Part shown: piece after piece, positions 1 through 6,839 of the stretch
Numbering within the stretch: the first letter of the stretch is position 1
Layout of the letters: the number at the start of each line of letters is the position of its first letter
Assembly: GCA_024687845.1 (NCBI GenBank)
Contig: JAILEL010000223.1
Span: forward strand, 1 to 8,611
From: Eubacterium sp.
GTDB taxonomy: Bacteria; Bacillota_A; Clostridia; Lachnospirales; Lachnospiraceae
Length of the DNA: 8,611 bases
Reading direction: 5' to 3'
Position numbers and translations under genes: made by a program
Notes under the pieces: generated by a model
The model's input: the letters and a program-made list of their open reading frames with translations, nothing else
Databases searched by the model: none
What the model was told of the DNA's origin: nothing

Positions 1-1
1 G

Positions 2-688
2 GGATATGATGATCTTTTTAACGTTAAAGTTGCAATAAAAGAGTATTATCCAATAGGTCTTGTGAACCGTACTGTAACTGAATCTACGGAAGTAACTGCA
101 TTTACAAGAGAGAATGATGAGATTTTTAAAAGGGGAAAGAAAAGTTTTCTCAAAGAAGCAAAGATACTTGCTAAGTTCGCTTCTAATCCTAATATCGTAT
201 CAGTAAAGGACTTCTTTGAACTTAATAATACCGTCTATATGGTTATGGAGCTTCTTGAAGGAACAGATGTTAAAGGATTCCTTAAATATAATGGAAAGAT
301 GTCCTTTGAAGATACATTTACCCTTCTTCGTCCAGTCATGGAAGCTCTTTCTCAGATTCATGCATCTGGTCTTATTCACAGAGATATAAGTCCAGATAAC
401 ATTATGATTACGAAGGATGGAACCACTAAACTTTTGGATTTTGGTGCAGCAAGGGAAATGAGTGCTGACGGAGAAAAGAGTCTATCTATTCTCCTCAAAC
501 CAGGATTTGCTCCACAGGAGCAGTATACGAAGAAAGGACAGCAGGGACCTTGGACGGATGTATATGCTCTCTGCGCCACCATGTATAAGATAATGACACT
601 CCAGACTCCTGATGATGCCATGAGCAGGGTGTTTGATGATGAACTTGAAAACATCCGGAAATACAATCCTTCAGTTTCTGAAGAATAA
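2..688 (+). CDS. Eukaryotic-like Ser/Thr protein kinase, 5' partial, truncated by an in-frame stop
   Basis: This is a kinase domain of the Hanks type, which transfers phosphate from ATP to Ser/Thr residues of proteins. The frame is open from base 2, so the N-terminus lies outside the window. The GTG at 62 is internal, because the ATP-binding lysine motif VAIKEYYP is encoded before it. In the visible 228 residues the order is VAIK lysine (about residue 13), the helix-C glutamate in FLKEAKIL (about 52), the catalytic loop HRDISPDNIM (Asp about 128), DFG (about 146), an APE-like segment GFAPQEQY (about 168-175) and WTDVYAL of the F helix. The usual lysine two residues after the catalytic Asp is Ser here. 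The frame stops at TAA 686-688, but the rest of the C-lobe continues in the same frame beyond it. The ATP and catalytic sites are complete, but the product would lack the last C-lobe helices and the membrane anchor. Confidence 0.9.
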   Translation, partial: GYDDLFNVKVAIKEYYPIGLVNRTVTESTEVTAFTRENDEIFKRGKKSFLKEAKILAKFASNPNIVSVKDFFELNNTVYMVMELLEGTDVKGFLKYNGKMSFEDTFTLLRPVMEALSQIHASGLIHRDISPDNIMITKDGTTKLLDFGAAREMSADGEKSLSILLKPGFAPQEQYTKKGQQGPWTDVYALCATMYKIMTLQTPDDAMSRVFDDELENIRKYNPSVSEE

Positions 689-1573
689 TGTGCTGTTATT
701 ATGAAAGGAATGGCAGTAAAGATTGAGGACAGGTATCAGAATATCGGAGAACTGATTAGGGGATGCGAGGAGGCTATATTTAAGGCAACATCTGATTATG
801 CTAAAGCTAATTCCGACAATTATAAATCGTTAAAAAATATAAACAATAATTCTAATAAATCTATAAAATATCGTGATGCAGGATATATCGAAGAGGATAA
901 AAGTCCTAAATATGGATGTATTATAATTTTAATAATTTGTATATTTGTTATTATTCTAATTATGGTTTCAAAATTACCGAAATATAATACTATAACAATG
1001 GATGAAACAACGAGTACAGAAATGACTGAAGTTAATACAGAAAAAAGTGTTTCAAATGATATAACAGAAGCAGAAAGTTATGAATTTAAGTTTGGTGAGG
1101 ATCCTAAAGAAGAAGATATTATAAATGAAGAAGACTATAAGGTTGAAAAAATAAAATGGCGAATTCTTTCAGTAGATGAAGAGAATAATGAGGTTTTACT
1201 ACTTTCGGATAAAATATTGGATACTTTGCCGTTGTTTGATGAAAAAAATGATGAAAACTTATCATGGGAAACATCAGATTTAAGACAATGGCTTAATGGT
1301 TCTGATGAAGATGATTTTTATAATAAAGCATTTTCTAAAGATGAGCAGGCTGAGATAATCAGTAAAACAATTGAATCAAATTCAAATGCTAATGATGAAG
1401 ATGGTGATGGGAATTATGAACATCAAGATATAATTACAGAAGATAAGATTTACCTGCTTTCTTCAGAAGATATTATAAAAACTGTATTAATACTGTATGG
1501 CAAAGTGGTATGTTATATAAACAACATGTGGGGGGAGAAGGAGGTGTTAGACCTGCCCTATGTATTAAATTAG
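689..1573 (+). pseudogene. Broken continuation of the kinase: C-lobe end, transmembrane helix and DUF6273 domain
   Basis: This stretch is in the same frame as the kinase and picks up directly after its stop codon. The first ATG (701) has no ribosome binding site. Residues from that ATG include MAVKIEDRYQNIGEL (about 4-18), which matches the usual kinase-domain end with its Arg in 'edRyqs'. A low-complexity Asn/Lys/Ser linker follows, then one hydrophobic helix (about 71-90, GCIIILIICIFVIILIM), which would anchor the protein with the rest outside. From about residue 129 it matches DUF6273: FKFGEDP, KIKWRILSVD, VLLLSDKILD, SDLRQWLNG, AFSKDEQAEI and KIYLLSSEDI. The usual WWLRSPG stretch is absent, and the last 30 or so residues run out of frame. 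DUF6273 has no established function that I know of, but it is often found outside the membrane in clostridial proteins. I read this as the remainder of one kinase-DUF6273 gene, not as an independent gene. Confidence 0.75.
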
Positions 1574-1731
1574 ATTCTTCATATATTGAAGATGCTGGAG
1601 AAGTTGATTCGAAAAATAATGTTACAAATTATAACGATGGATACAATAATCCACGTAGGTCAGATGATGGCGTAGTAATTTGGGATTGTATTTATTTTGG
1701 GAGTTATCCACAGAGTAAATCTTCTGAATAA
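1447..1731 (+). pseudogene. Out-of-frame end of the DUF6273 domain plus start of a second DUF6273 unit
   Basis: In the frame of base 1510 the translation reads GGVRPALCIKLDSS, the conserved closing motif of DUF6273. This frame differs from that of the preceding domain, so an indel lies between about 1447 and 1535. A GGGGGG run at about 1530-1535 is one possible site, but the missing WWLRSPG core means that bases were also deleted. After the closing motif comes a polar linker, then VIWDCIYFGSYPQS, the typical opening of another DUF6273 unit, which ends at TAA 1729-1731 only four residues later. The ancestral protein therefore probably carried tandem DUF6273 units, and the second one has been lost. 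No ribosome binding site precedes the only nearby ATG (1510). Confidence 0.65.
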
Positions 1732-1787
1732 ACAATAATATAACTATTTCGAAATGAAAAATAGTTTCAGTGATAAAGGAGAAGGAT

Positions 1788-2243
1788 ATGAAAATGAAAA
1801 AAATATTATTGATACTTTTGATAACAACTATTTTATCTGTTACGGGATGTGAGAAAAATACAAATTCAGAAAAACAAATTGATTCATCCTCTGCTGATAC
1901 AATTCTAGGTCATGAGTCAGAGTCTGGACTGAAATATACCTTGTATATAGGCCTTAATGATAAAGATACATATGAACAGATAATAAGCACAGAGGATGCC
2001 ATTGATAAAGCAAATCATATCTGTGCAGAATATGCAGGTGGATATACACAATTTACTGCACGTGGTGGATGGACAAATGATGATGGTAGTTTGGGACATG
2101 AAAATACATTGGTATATATAATCTATGATATTTCAGAAGATAATTTAAAGAACATGCTTGATGAAATATTAAAAGAATTTAATCAGAGTTCCATTCTTGT
2201 TGAAGAGAATGAAATATCACATATTTATTATTCAGGAGAATAA
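1788..2243 (+). CDS. Small secreted lipoprotein, DUF3574-like
   Basis: The protein has 151 residues. The start is set at ATG 1788 because AAAGGAG lies at 1776-1782, about five bases upstream; ATG 1794 is also possible, while the GTG at 1770 lies before this site and has none of its own. The N-terminus is a lipoprotein signal peptide: MKMKK, a hydrophobic core, and lipobox SVTGC with Cys at about residue 21. The mature protein would be lipid-anchored on the outside of the membrane. After a Ser/Asn-rich spacer the body reads KYTLYIGLNDKDTY, then FTARGGWTNDDG and ENTLVYIIYDIS. The 'YxGL ... GxW ... E..V' layout resembles DUF3574, a family of unknown function; I make this match by eye. It lies 56 bases after the broken DUF6273 gene and may have been its partner. 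A nested hairpin overlaps its stop codon. Confidence 0.8.
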   Translation: MKMKKILLILLITTILSVTGCEKNTNSEKQIDSSSADTILGHESESGLKYTLYIGLNDKDTYEQIISTEDAIDKANHICAEYAGGYTQFTARGGWTNDDGSLGHENTLVYIIYDISEDNLKNMLDEILKEFNQSSILVEENEISHIYYSGE

Positions 2244-2257
2244 TTTCATGTGATATT
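2213..2257 (+). terminator. Nested hairpin over the lipoprotein stop codon
   Basis: AATATCACAT (2213-2222) pairs perfectly with ATGTGATATT (2248-2257). Inside it ATTATTC (2227-2233) pairs with GAATAAT (2238-2244) around an AGGA loop. The stop codon TAA at 2241-2243 is part of the inner stem. There is no U-run after it, so a classical rho-independent terminator is doubtful; a 3'-end stabilising or processing structure fits equally well. Confidence 0.4.
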
Positions 2258-2353
2258 CTATAGAACTAGTTGGAAAGCTATACAAAGAAGCTTTAAAAGT
2301 CAGGAGCATCTAAAAAGCAAAGTATTCTAAGTAGTATAAGGGGGTGAAAAAGG

Positions 2354-3022
2354 ATGTTTTGTTCATATTGCGGAACAGAAAACAAAATAGCAGGAGCTAA
2401 TTTTTGTTCAAAATGCGGGAATATGCTCCCGAAAATGGAAAGCTATGCATATCAGCAAATTAATTCACCTGTGAAGGAGCAACATAATCAACCACATTTG
2501 AATCGAGATTATAATAATAGTCTTCCTTCCGGGGTATACTATGATTCAGAGGGGCATTTGAATTGGCTTTATAAAAGCACAGTAACAGAAAAATATGAAA
2601 GTGCACCAATTGGAACAGAATATATTATCCGGTATGAATTAAAAGATCAGGAGATTATTCGATATCGTAAACAATTTTTAAATTATAATCAGAAAGAAGA
2701 AACGAAAAAAGGAAATGCGTTCTATAGAACTATGGATGTTTTATCAGATATGGCAATTCTTTTTTCTGATAATGATAGCACAGTTGATGCTGCTATACGA
2801 TATTCGGATCTTCGAGAAGAACCGAGTGAAATAGAAGGAATCTATGCTTATAAAAAAATAAAAGTTATTCAGCCCAATCCTATGGAACATAAGATTTCTA
2901 TCAAGTATGGCATTGATAAAGCCAGTCTTTTTGTAATGTCTGAGCAGTTTAATTATATTTTTGCAGAAATTGAAAAAAGATGTCCTAAAGCGATTAGAGG
3001 AGAGGTCTTTAAGAAACAGTAA
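2354..3022 (+). CDS. Zinc-ribbon protein with a C-terminal domain of unknown function
   Basis: The 222-residue protein starts at ATG 2354 behind AAGGGGGTGA (2338-2347), a near-perfect ribosome binding site. It opens with a zinc ribbon: Cys3, Cys6, Cys18 and Cys21 in the pattern CxxC-x11-CxxCG, as in the short ribbons that head many Firmicute membrane and regulatory proteins. A flexible Gln/Asn/Pro linker (about 25-60) follows. The rest is an alpha/beta domain with YSDLREEP, IKVIQPNP and an end FAEIEKRCPKA. The strand-rich layout with a closing helix suggests a PH-like fold, but that is an impression only. I see no membrane helix or signal peptide, so it should be cytoplasmic. It follows the lipoprotein gene by 110 bases on the same strand. 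I do not recognise a specific function. Confidence 0.75.
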   Translation: MFCSYCGTENKIAGANFCSKCGNMLPKMESYAYQQINSPVKEQHNQPHLNRDYNNSLPSGVYYDSEGHLNWLYKSTVTEKYESAPIGTEYIIRYELKDQEIIRYRKQFLNYNQKEETKKGNAFYRTMDVLSDMAILFSDNDSTVDAAIRYSDLREEPSEIEGIYAYKKIKVIQPNPMEHKISIKYGIDKASLFVMSEQFNYIFAEIEKRCPKAIRGEVFKKQ

Positions 3023-3097
3023 AAAGGAAATAATATCTACCATTCACAGCTTCTTTATAACAATTCACAACAGATTTAATATATATGCTTCATTATT

Positions 3098-3134
3098 ATT
3101 GTAATATCCAATCATCAAAGCTGCTGATTACAAT
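3098..3134. promoter_or_regulatory. Inverted repeat upstream of the DUF4003 gene
   Basis: ATTGTAAT (3098-3105) and ATTACAAT (3127-3134) are exact reverse complements 21 bases apart. An alternative inner pairing AATCA/TGATT lies between them. No U-run follows. It lies about 80 bases before the DUF4003 start and could be an operator or a leader hairpin. In DNA this AT-rich, chance is a real alternative. Confidence 0.25.
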
Positions 3135-3216
3135 TTAATTGGTGGTTTTAGTGATACCAAGATAAAACAAAGCATACAAAATGTGAGATAATTAAGTAAT
3201 GATGGAGGATAATAAA

Positions 3217-4215
3217 ATGAAGGAAAATATTAAGAATAAGGTTGATTTACTTGTTGCTAATAAGGAAAAAATCGAAAAGGAATTCAAATGGGGTTATTCA
3301 CTTATGCATATAGCAGCAGCCCTTGTATTTACTGCCGAAAATAAAGAGGCTGATATTGAAAGAATTAAGGAATGTAGAAAAATTCTAAAAAAGAATACAG
3401 GTACATTCTCCAGCTTTCAGAGTGATTCAGAGGCTGTTATAGTAAGTAAGATGGCACTGGCAGATAATCCTGAGCAGTATATAAGGGATGTGAAGCATGT
3501 ATATGATATTCTTAATAAGAAACATACTTTTGAAGATTCATATCTTATTCAAGGGGCAATTTGTATTTATGAAGCTGGCAGAATGGATGAGGCAGAATTT
3601 ATTTCGGGTAAATTTATGGAACTTTATAAGAAGATGGAAAAGAAGCATCCGTTTCTTACTTCATCAGAAGATATTGTTTATGTAGTTCTTCTTGCAATGA
3701 CAGACAAGGATGTTGACACTATTTTCAATGAGATTGAAGAATGCTATATATATCTTAAGAAGGATATAAATCTTAAGGTTGGAAATGATGAACTTCACGG
3801 ACTTGGCGAGATACTTGCTCTTACAGACGGCGATATCAAGGAAAAAAGTGATAAGGTTGTAAATCTTTATAATACTATTTTAGATCATGGTGTTAAGTGG
3901 GGTAAGGAGTATAATGAGTTTGGTTCACTTGGAACACTTATTGATATCGATGTTGATAATAATATTCTCGTAGACGAGATAGTTGAGGTTTCAGATTATC
4001 TTAAACGCAGCAAAGGTTTCAGTGATTGGACTTTGGACAATAAGCAGAGACTTATGTTTTCGGCAATGCTTGTAGGAGATTCTTATAGTGAGAATAGATC
4101 ATTAATGAGTAGCTCAGCTGTTAGTAGTACAGTGGCTATGGTAATCGCAGAAGAAGTTGCGCTTATGATGTGCATGATGCTTTGTGTAACTGCGGCTACG
4201 ACAGTAAATACCTAA
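3217..4215 (+). CDS. DUF4003 family protein
   Basis: I set the start at ATG 3217, because GGAGG lies at 3204-3208, eight bases before it. Two earlier in-frame ATGs (3199, 3202) overlap or precede that site and have none of their own. The product is 332 residues, close to the roughly 320-330 usual for DUF4003. Family features seen are FKWGYSLMHIAAALVFT near the N-terminus, TFSSFQSDSEA, DNPEQYIRDVKHVYDIL, the motif KKMEKKHPFLTSSED, ECYIYLKK and GNDELHGLGEILAL. The protein looks all-helical, with a repeat-like architecture. It ends in a hydrophobic Ala/Val/Met/Cys-rich tail (about 295-332), as in some family members; a membrane role for the tail is uncertain. The function of DUF4003 is not known to me. 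It follows a 194-base spacer, so it is probably transcribed separately from the zinc-ribbon gene. Confidence 0.85.
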   Translation: MKENIKNKVDLLVANKEKIEKEFKWGYSLMHIAAALVFTAENKEADIERIKECRKILKKNTGTFSSFQSDSEAVIVSKMALADNPEQYIRDVKHVYDILNKKHTFEDSYLIQGAICIYEAGRMDEAEFISGKFMELYKKMEKKHPFLTSSEDIVYVVLLAMTDKDVDTIFNEIEECYIYLKKDINLKVGNDELHGLGEILALTDGDIKEKSDKVVNLYNTILDHGVKWGKEYNEFGSLGTLIDIDVDNNILVDEIVEVSDYLKRSKGFSDWTLDNKQRLMFSAMLVGDSYSENRSLMSSSAVSSTVAMVIAEEVALMMCMMLCVTAATTVNT

Positions 4216-4294
4216 ATCTTTGATTTTGATATGTGTTGATTTTTGAGTGAACTCTCATCTGCCCAATTGAAAGAATTTTAGGAGGATAAAACAT

Positions 4295-4565
4295 ATGAAA
4301 AAAGAAAATTCTGTCTATTTTGCTTGTTCTTGTAACAATATTTAGTATTTTAAATTCATATTCATATAATGTTAATGCAGCTACAAAGTCAAAGAAAGCT
4401 TTTTACATTTCCTTGAATGAAAAAGTGATTTCAAGTTTTTCAAAACAGCAGAAATACCAGAGAAATAGCTGAGTTGCAAAAGTAAATTCTTACTCAAAAG
4501 AGCAGGTCACGACAGATATAAGGCAATTTCAGACACAGAAAGAAGGCGGAATAGCAGATACCTGA
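4295..4565 (+). pseudogene. Broken gene for a small secreted protein (frameshift and internal stop)
   Basis: An excellent ribosome binding site, AGGAGG (4280-4285), precedes ATG 4295, but the frame from that ATG ends after 16 codons. If one A of the six-A run (4298-4303) is skipped, the reading becomes KKKILSILLVLVTIFSI and then YNVNAATKSKKAFYIS, a textbook Sec signal peptide with a likely cut after VNA. That frame runs to TGA at 4470-4472 and stays open beyond it to TGA 4563-4565. The gene therefore carries at least a +1 frameshift and one nonsense codon. The mature part includes KAFYISLNEK, similar to NTFYISSLNGK at the start of the orphan gene at 8121-8489, so the two may be relatives or parts of one ancestral family. 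It ends at the hairpin 4543-4586 and the IS30 transposase, so the insertion may have removed its 3' part. A functional short peptide is unlikely. Confidence 0.65.
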
Positions 4566-4590
4566 CAGAGTAAATGCTACCGCCTTTTCT
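4543..4590 (+). terminator. Strong hairpin with T-run, possible bidirectional terminator
   Basis: AAGGCGG-aa-TAGCA (4543-4556) pairs with TGCTA-CCGCCTT (4575-4586), a 12-base-pair stem with a two-base bulge, followed by TTCTTATATTT on the + strand. Read on the - strand the stem is followed by TTCTTTCT, so it could also end the transposase transcript, whose stop codon lies at 4606-4608. It is placed where two convergent genes meet. Confidence 0.7.
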
Positions 4591-4605
4591 TATATTTAAG
4601 CCCTT

Positions 4606-5925
4606 TTATTTAAGTAGTTTTGTGTCTAATTGAACGTCATTTGAAGGTATTTTGGTAATGTGGAGCTTATCAAGGAACTCTTTACCTAAAAAGACCAGAG
4701 CTACATCATAAGGGCAGCTACCACCCAGCTTTTCCCTGCTTGTACTACTGATATGACTCATAAGAAGGTTCATATCAGACTGGTTGTATTGATCCATAGA
4801 CCTACCTTTAGGGATAACGTATCTTATATACTCGTGGTTTTTCTCACATTCAGCTTTCTGCCAAGAAGAATACGGATCACAGTAAAATATCCTCGTTCTC
4901 CGGCTTCCGTCTGATGCCCTTTCAAGATATACAGGATTAGAGAACTCAGGCCCATTGTCTGTGATTATCACAGGAAAAGCCTTCTTAAACATATCTGTAC
5001 CCAGAACCATTTCAAGGAAATCAAAGACATCACATACATTCTGAGATGTGTGCTCTTCTAAGATGAAGATGAGCTGAAGGTGACAGTTGTTGAAGTAGAG
5101 TGTTAAAAGTGACTGCTTCGAGCCCTGCTTTCCCATTACCGTATCCATCTGGACGATATTGGCAGCATCTTCAACGTGATCTGCTATATAGGTCCTGAAA
5201 TCGTTCATACTCCTTCCAAGTCTCGCTCCTTTAGGAATGTTGTTCTCCTTATCTTTTGACTGATACCTCTTCTTATACTTAACAGCCCGTCTCAGATCCA
5301 TCCTCTTAGCACATAAGACACCATCATTGATGTATCGGTACAAGGTTCTGCTGGTTACTGGGATATCATCCTTGTTATTCTCATATATGTGATATATGGG
5401 TTGTCCTCTCATTACCAGAGGAGAAACGATACTATCCAGCTTTTCAAGCTCTTCAGGAGTAAGGTTTATTCCTACCCGGCTGTCGGTACGTTCCTTTTCG
5501 TACTCATTTTGTGCGTCAACAGCGTTATAATAGCTCTTATTATTATGACAGCCCTGACGGGAAGGACATCCGTTACATACATATGGGGCTCTGTGCAGTC
5601 TTTTATAACAGTCATCAGGCTTGTATCTCTTGCAGTAACGGTTGCACCGGTTACAAGTGGAACATCTCCTATCTGCACATACATTGTTGTTACATACATT
5701 CTTTTCCCTACAGGTAAACTTATACTTACATGTATTGTTTATCTGATGACCATAGCCGTGTGAATGTGTGATATGCTTCCGCACTTCTTTTGTGATAGTG
5801 GAAGGATCCTTACAGAGATAACGAGCTATCTCCCTAAAGGTAAGGTTATCGTTCAGACCTTTCTCTATGTAGATACGGTCTGAGAGCGATAAGTGTTTAT
5901 GGTTGCCCGGAATGTTTTTGCTCAT
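4606..5925 (-). CDS. IS30 family transposase with Cys-rich linker
   Basis: The 439-residue protein starts at ATG (complement of 5923-5925) behind AAGGAGG on the - strand (complement of 5935-5941), nine bases away. It catalyses DNA cut-and-join reactions at the ends of its insertion sequence. Residues about 10-50 form the N-terminal helix-turn-helix HLSLSDRIYIEKGL, TFREIARYL, DPSTITKEV, typical of IS30. Residues 66-126 carry a dozen cysteines, likely a zinc-binding linker as in many clostridial IS30 members. The DDE core is VQMDTV (D261), IITDNGPEF (D323) and KAECEKNHEYIR (E361), followed by the family signature YVIPKG. The C-terminus LDTKLLK is the usual family ending, so the gene is full length and probably active. 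I could not find convincing terminal inverted repeats or a target duplication. The element must extend somewhat beyond both ends of the gene. Confidence 0.93.
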   Translation of the reverse strand: MSKNIPGNHKHLSLSDRIYIEKGLNDNLTFREIARYLCKDPSTITKEVRKHITHSHGYGHQINNTCKYKFTCREKNVCNNNVCADRRCSTCNRCNRYCKRYKPDDCYKRLHRAPYVCNGCPSRQGCHNNKSYYNAVDAQNEYEKERTDSRVGINLTPEELEKLDSIVSPLVMRGQPIYHIYENNKDDIPVTSRTLYRYINDGVLCAKRMDLRRAVKYKKRYQSKDKENNIPKGARLGRSMNDFRTYIADHVEDAANIVQMDTVMGKQGSKQSLLTLYFNNCHLQLIFILEEHTSQNVCDVFDFLEMVLGTDMFKKAFPVIITDNGPEFSNPVYLERASDGSRRTRIFYCDPYSSWQKAECEKNHEYIRYVIPKGRSMDQYNQSDMNLLMSHISSTSREKLGGSCPYDVALVFLGKEFLDKLHITKIPSNDVQLDTKLLK

Positions 5926-5963
5926 AAAAATAAGCCTCCTTTGTTGAATATTTTGACATCAAC

Positions 5964-6002
5964 TAAGAAAGCCTTGCTTTACCCTTGTTTCTATGGTAAT
6001 AT
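5964..6002 (+). repeat. Diverged direct repeat, copy 1 (upstream of the XRE gene)
   Basis: TAAGAAAGCCTTG (5964-5976) is identical to 6840-6852. The next 25 or so bases (CTTTACCCTTGTTTC here, ATTTTACCGTGTTTT there) are similar, and both end in a TAATAT/TATAAT-like box. Translated from 5965 it reads KKALLYPCFYGNIET and then a stop; copy 2 reads KKALILPCFTV and then a stop. Some differences are at third codon positions, which hints at relics of the same gene end. Confidence 0.5.
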
Positions 6003-6026
6003 CGAGACATAAATAAATCGAGACAT
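6001..6026. repeat. Short tandem direct repeat ATCGAGACAT
   Basis: ATCGAGACAT occurs at 6001-6010 and again at 6017-6026, a 16-base period. It lies between the transposase start and the orphan terminator. A regulator binding site is possible, but nothing else supports it. Confidence 0.4.
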
Positions 6027-6047
6027 CCTTAGTAGAATGTCAATGTG

Positions 6048-6090
6048 ATAGTACCAGCGGAACGCCAATTCACTAGCTGGTGCTATTTTT
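6048..6090 (+). terminator. Rho-independent terminator without an upstream + strand gene
   Basis: ATAGTACCAGC (6048-6058) pairs with GCTGGTGCTAT (6076-6086), 11 pairs with one G-U, followed by a run of five T. It ends + strand transcription, yet the nearest gene on its left is the - strand transposase. It probably belonged to a gene that has been displaced or destroyed, perhaps the one whose tail remains at 5965-6012. Confidence 0.65.
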
Positions 6091-6224
6091 ATGCCTCTAA
6101 TTATAACCCATAGTTAAAGCTTACAATAGCGGATGTTTAAATTTCGTCACTCTGTACACCGAAGGCAGGAAAATATATAATAATACATATTTTTTGTGCA
6201 AACTATATAGGGAGATGTGATGTT

Positions 6225-6758
6225 ATGAATAGATACACAGATGAGACTATTACGCTAAAGGAAAACAAAGGCAATATAAGAACCATAATAGGAAACAATT
6301 TAAGAAGATTACGAATAGCAAATAGCGACAAGCAAAAGGAGTTAGGGGATATCCTTGGAACTAATCAACCATATATATCATCTGTCGAAAGAGGCAAGGC
6401 TGATATAAAAGCTTTTATGATACCTATTCTTGCTGACAGATACGATGTATATGCAGAAAGTTTCTTTAATGAGAACGGAGAAATCCCATTTGATCTTATT
6501 GCAAGACTCCTACATGGCGTTGCTTTAGAGGCGGATAAGGATGATGTAAAAGATTATCTAAACGAATTAGTAGAACAGATACTAAGAGATGGCAAGGGAA
6601 CAGATTTTCTCAAACTGTTCTATGCGTCTGCCCTTACTTGTTATAACTATTCTAAGCCTATGGAACATATAAAAGAAGAATTAGATAAGGCTAAAAGTGA
6701 GGAATATTTGAATGGTTTATCATTTAGGGCTAAGATGAGGAAACAGGAGAAACGATAG
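6225..6758 (+). CDS. XRE-family helix-turn-helix transcriptional regulator
   Basis: The 177-residue protein starts at ATG 6225, with AGGGAG (6209-6214) about ten bases upstream. Residues about 20-80 are a Cro/C1-type helix-turn-helix: IIGNNLRRLRIANSDKQKEL, then LGTNQPYISSVERGKADI and LADRYDVYAESFF, with the hallmark Q...L...L...Q..IS..E.GK pattern. It should bind operator DNA as a dimer. The remaining 90 or so residues are a helical, charged domain (EADKDDVKDYLNELVEQILRD) that I do not recognise; it may sense a signal or dimerise. No partner toxin, integrase or peptidase gene lies next to it. It stands alone between two diverged direct repeats (5964 and 6840) and is followed by the Rpn gene, so it could be the remaining repressor of a decayed mobile element. 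Confidence 0.85.
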   Translation: MNRYTDETITLKENKGNIRTIIGNNLRRLRIANSDKQKELGDILGTNQPYISSVERGKADIKAFMIPILADRYDVYAESFFNENGEIPFDLIARLLHGVALEADKDDVKDYLNELVEQILRDGKGTDFLKLFYASALTCYNYSKPMEHIKEELDKAKSEEYLNGLSFRAKMRKQEKR

Positions 6759-6839
6759 TCTTTTTTTGTAAAGTCTTAGTTTCCCCATAATAACATTATC
6801 TTTATTGATTCTCTGGAGAAATATAGAACAATGAGGAGG

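Noticed and set aside
376..666. Minus-strand frame opposite the kinase
   Set aside because: It mirrors kinase codons and has no start signals or domain.
1770..1787. Upstream GTG start for the lipoprotein
   Set aside because: It would place the binding site inside the gene and add charged residues before a standard lipoprotein signal peptide.
2256..2732. Exact repeat TTCTATAGAACTA at 2256-2268 and 2720-2732
   Set aside because: It is short, largely its own palindrome, AT-rich, and the second copy is inside a coding region; chance is a sufficient explanation.
5389..5763. Open frames on both strands across the transposase gene
   Set aside because: They are shadows of the IS30 transposase, with no binding sites or recognisable domains.
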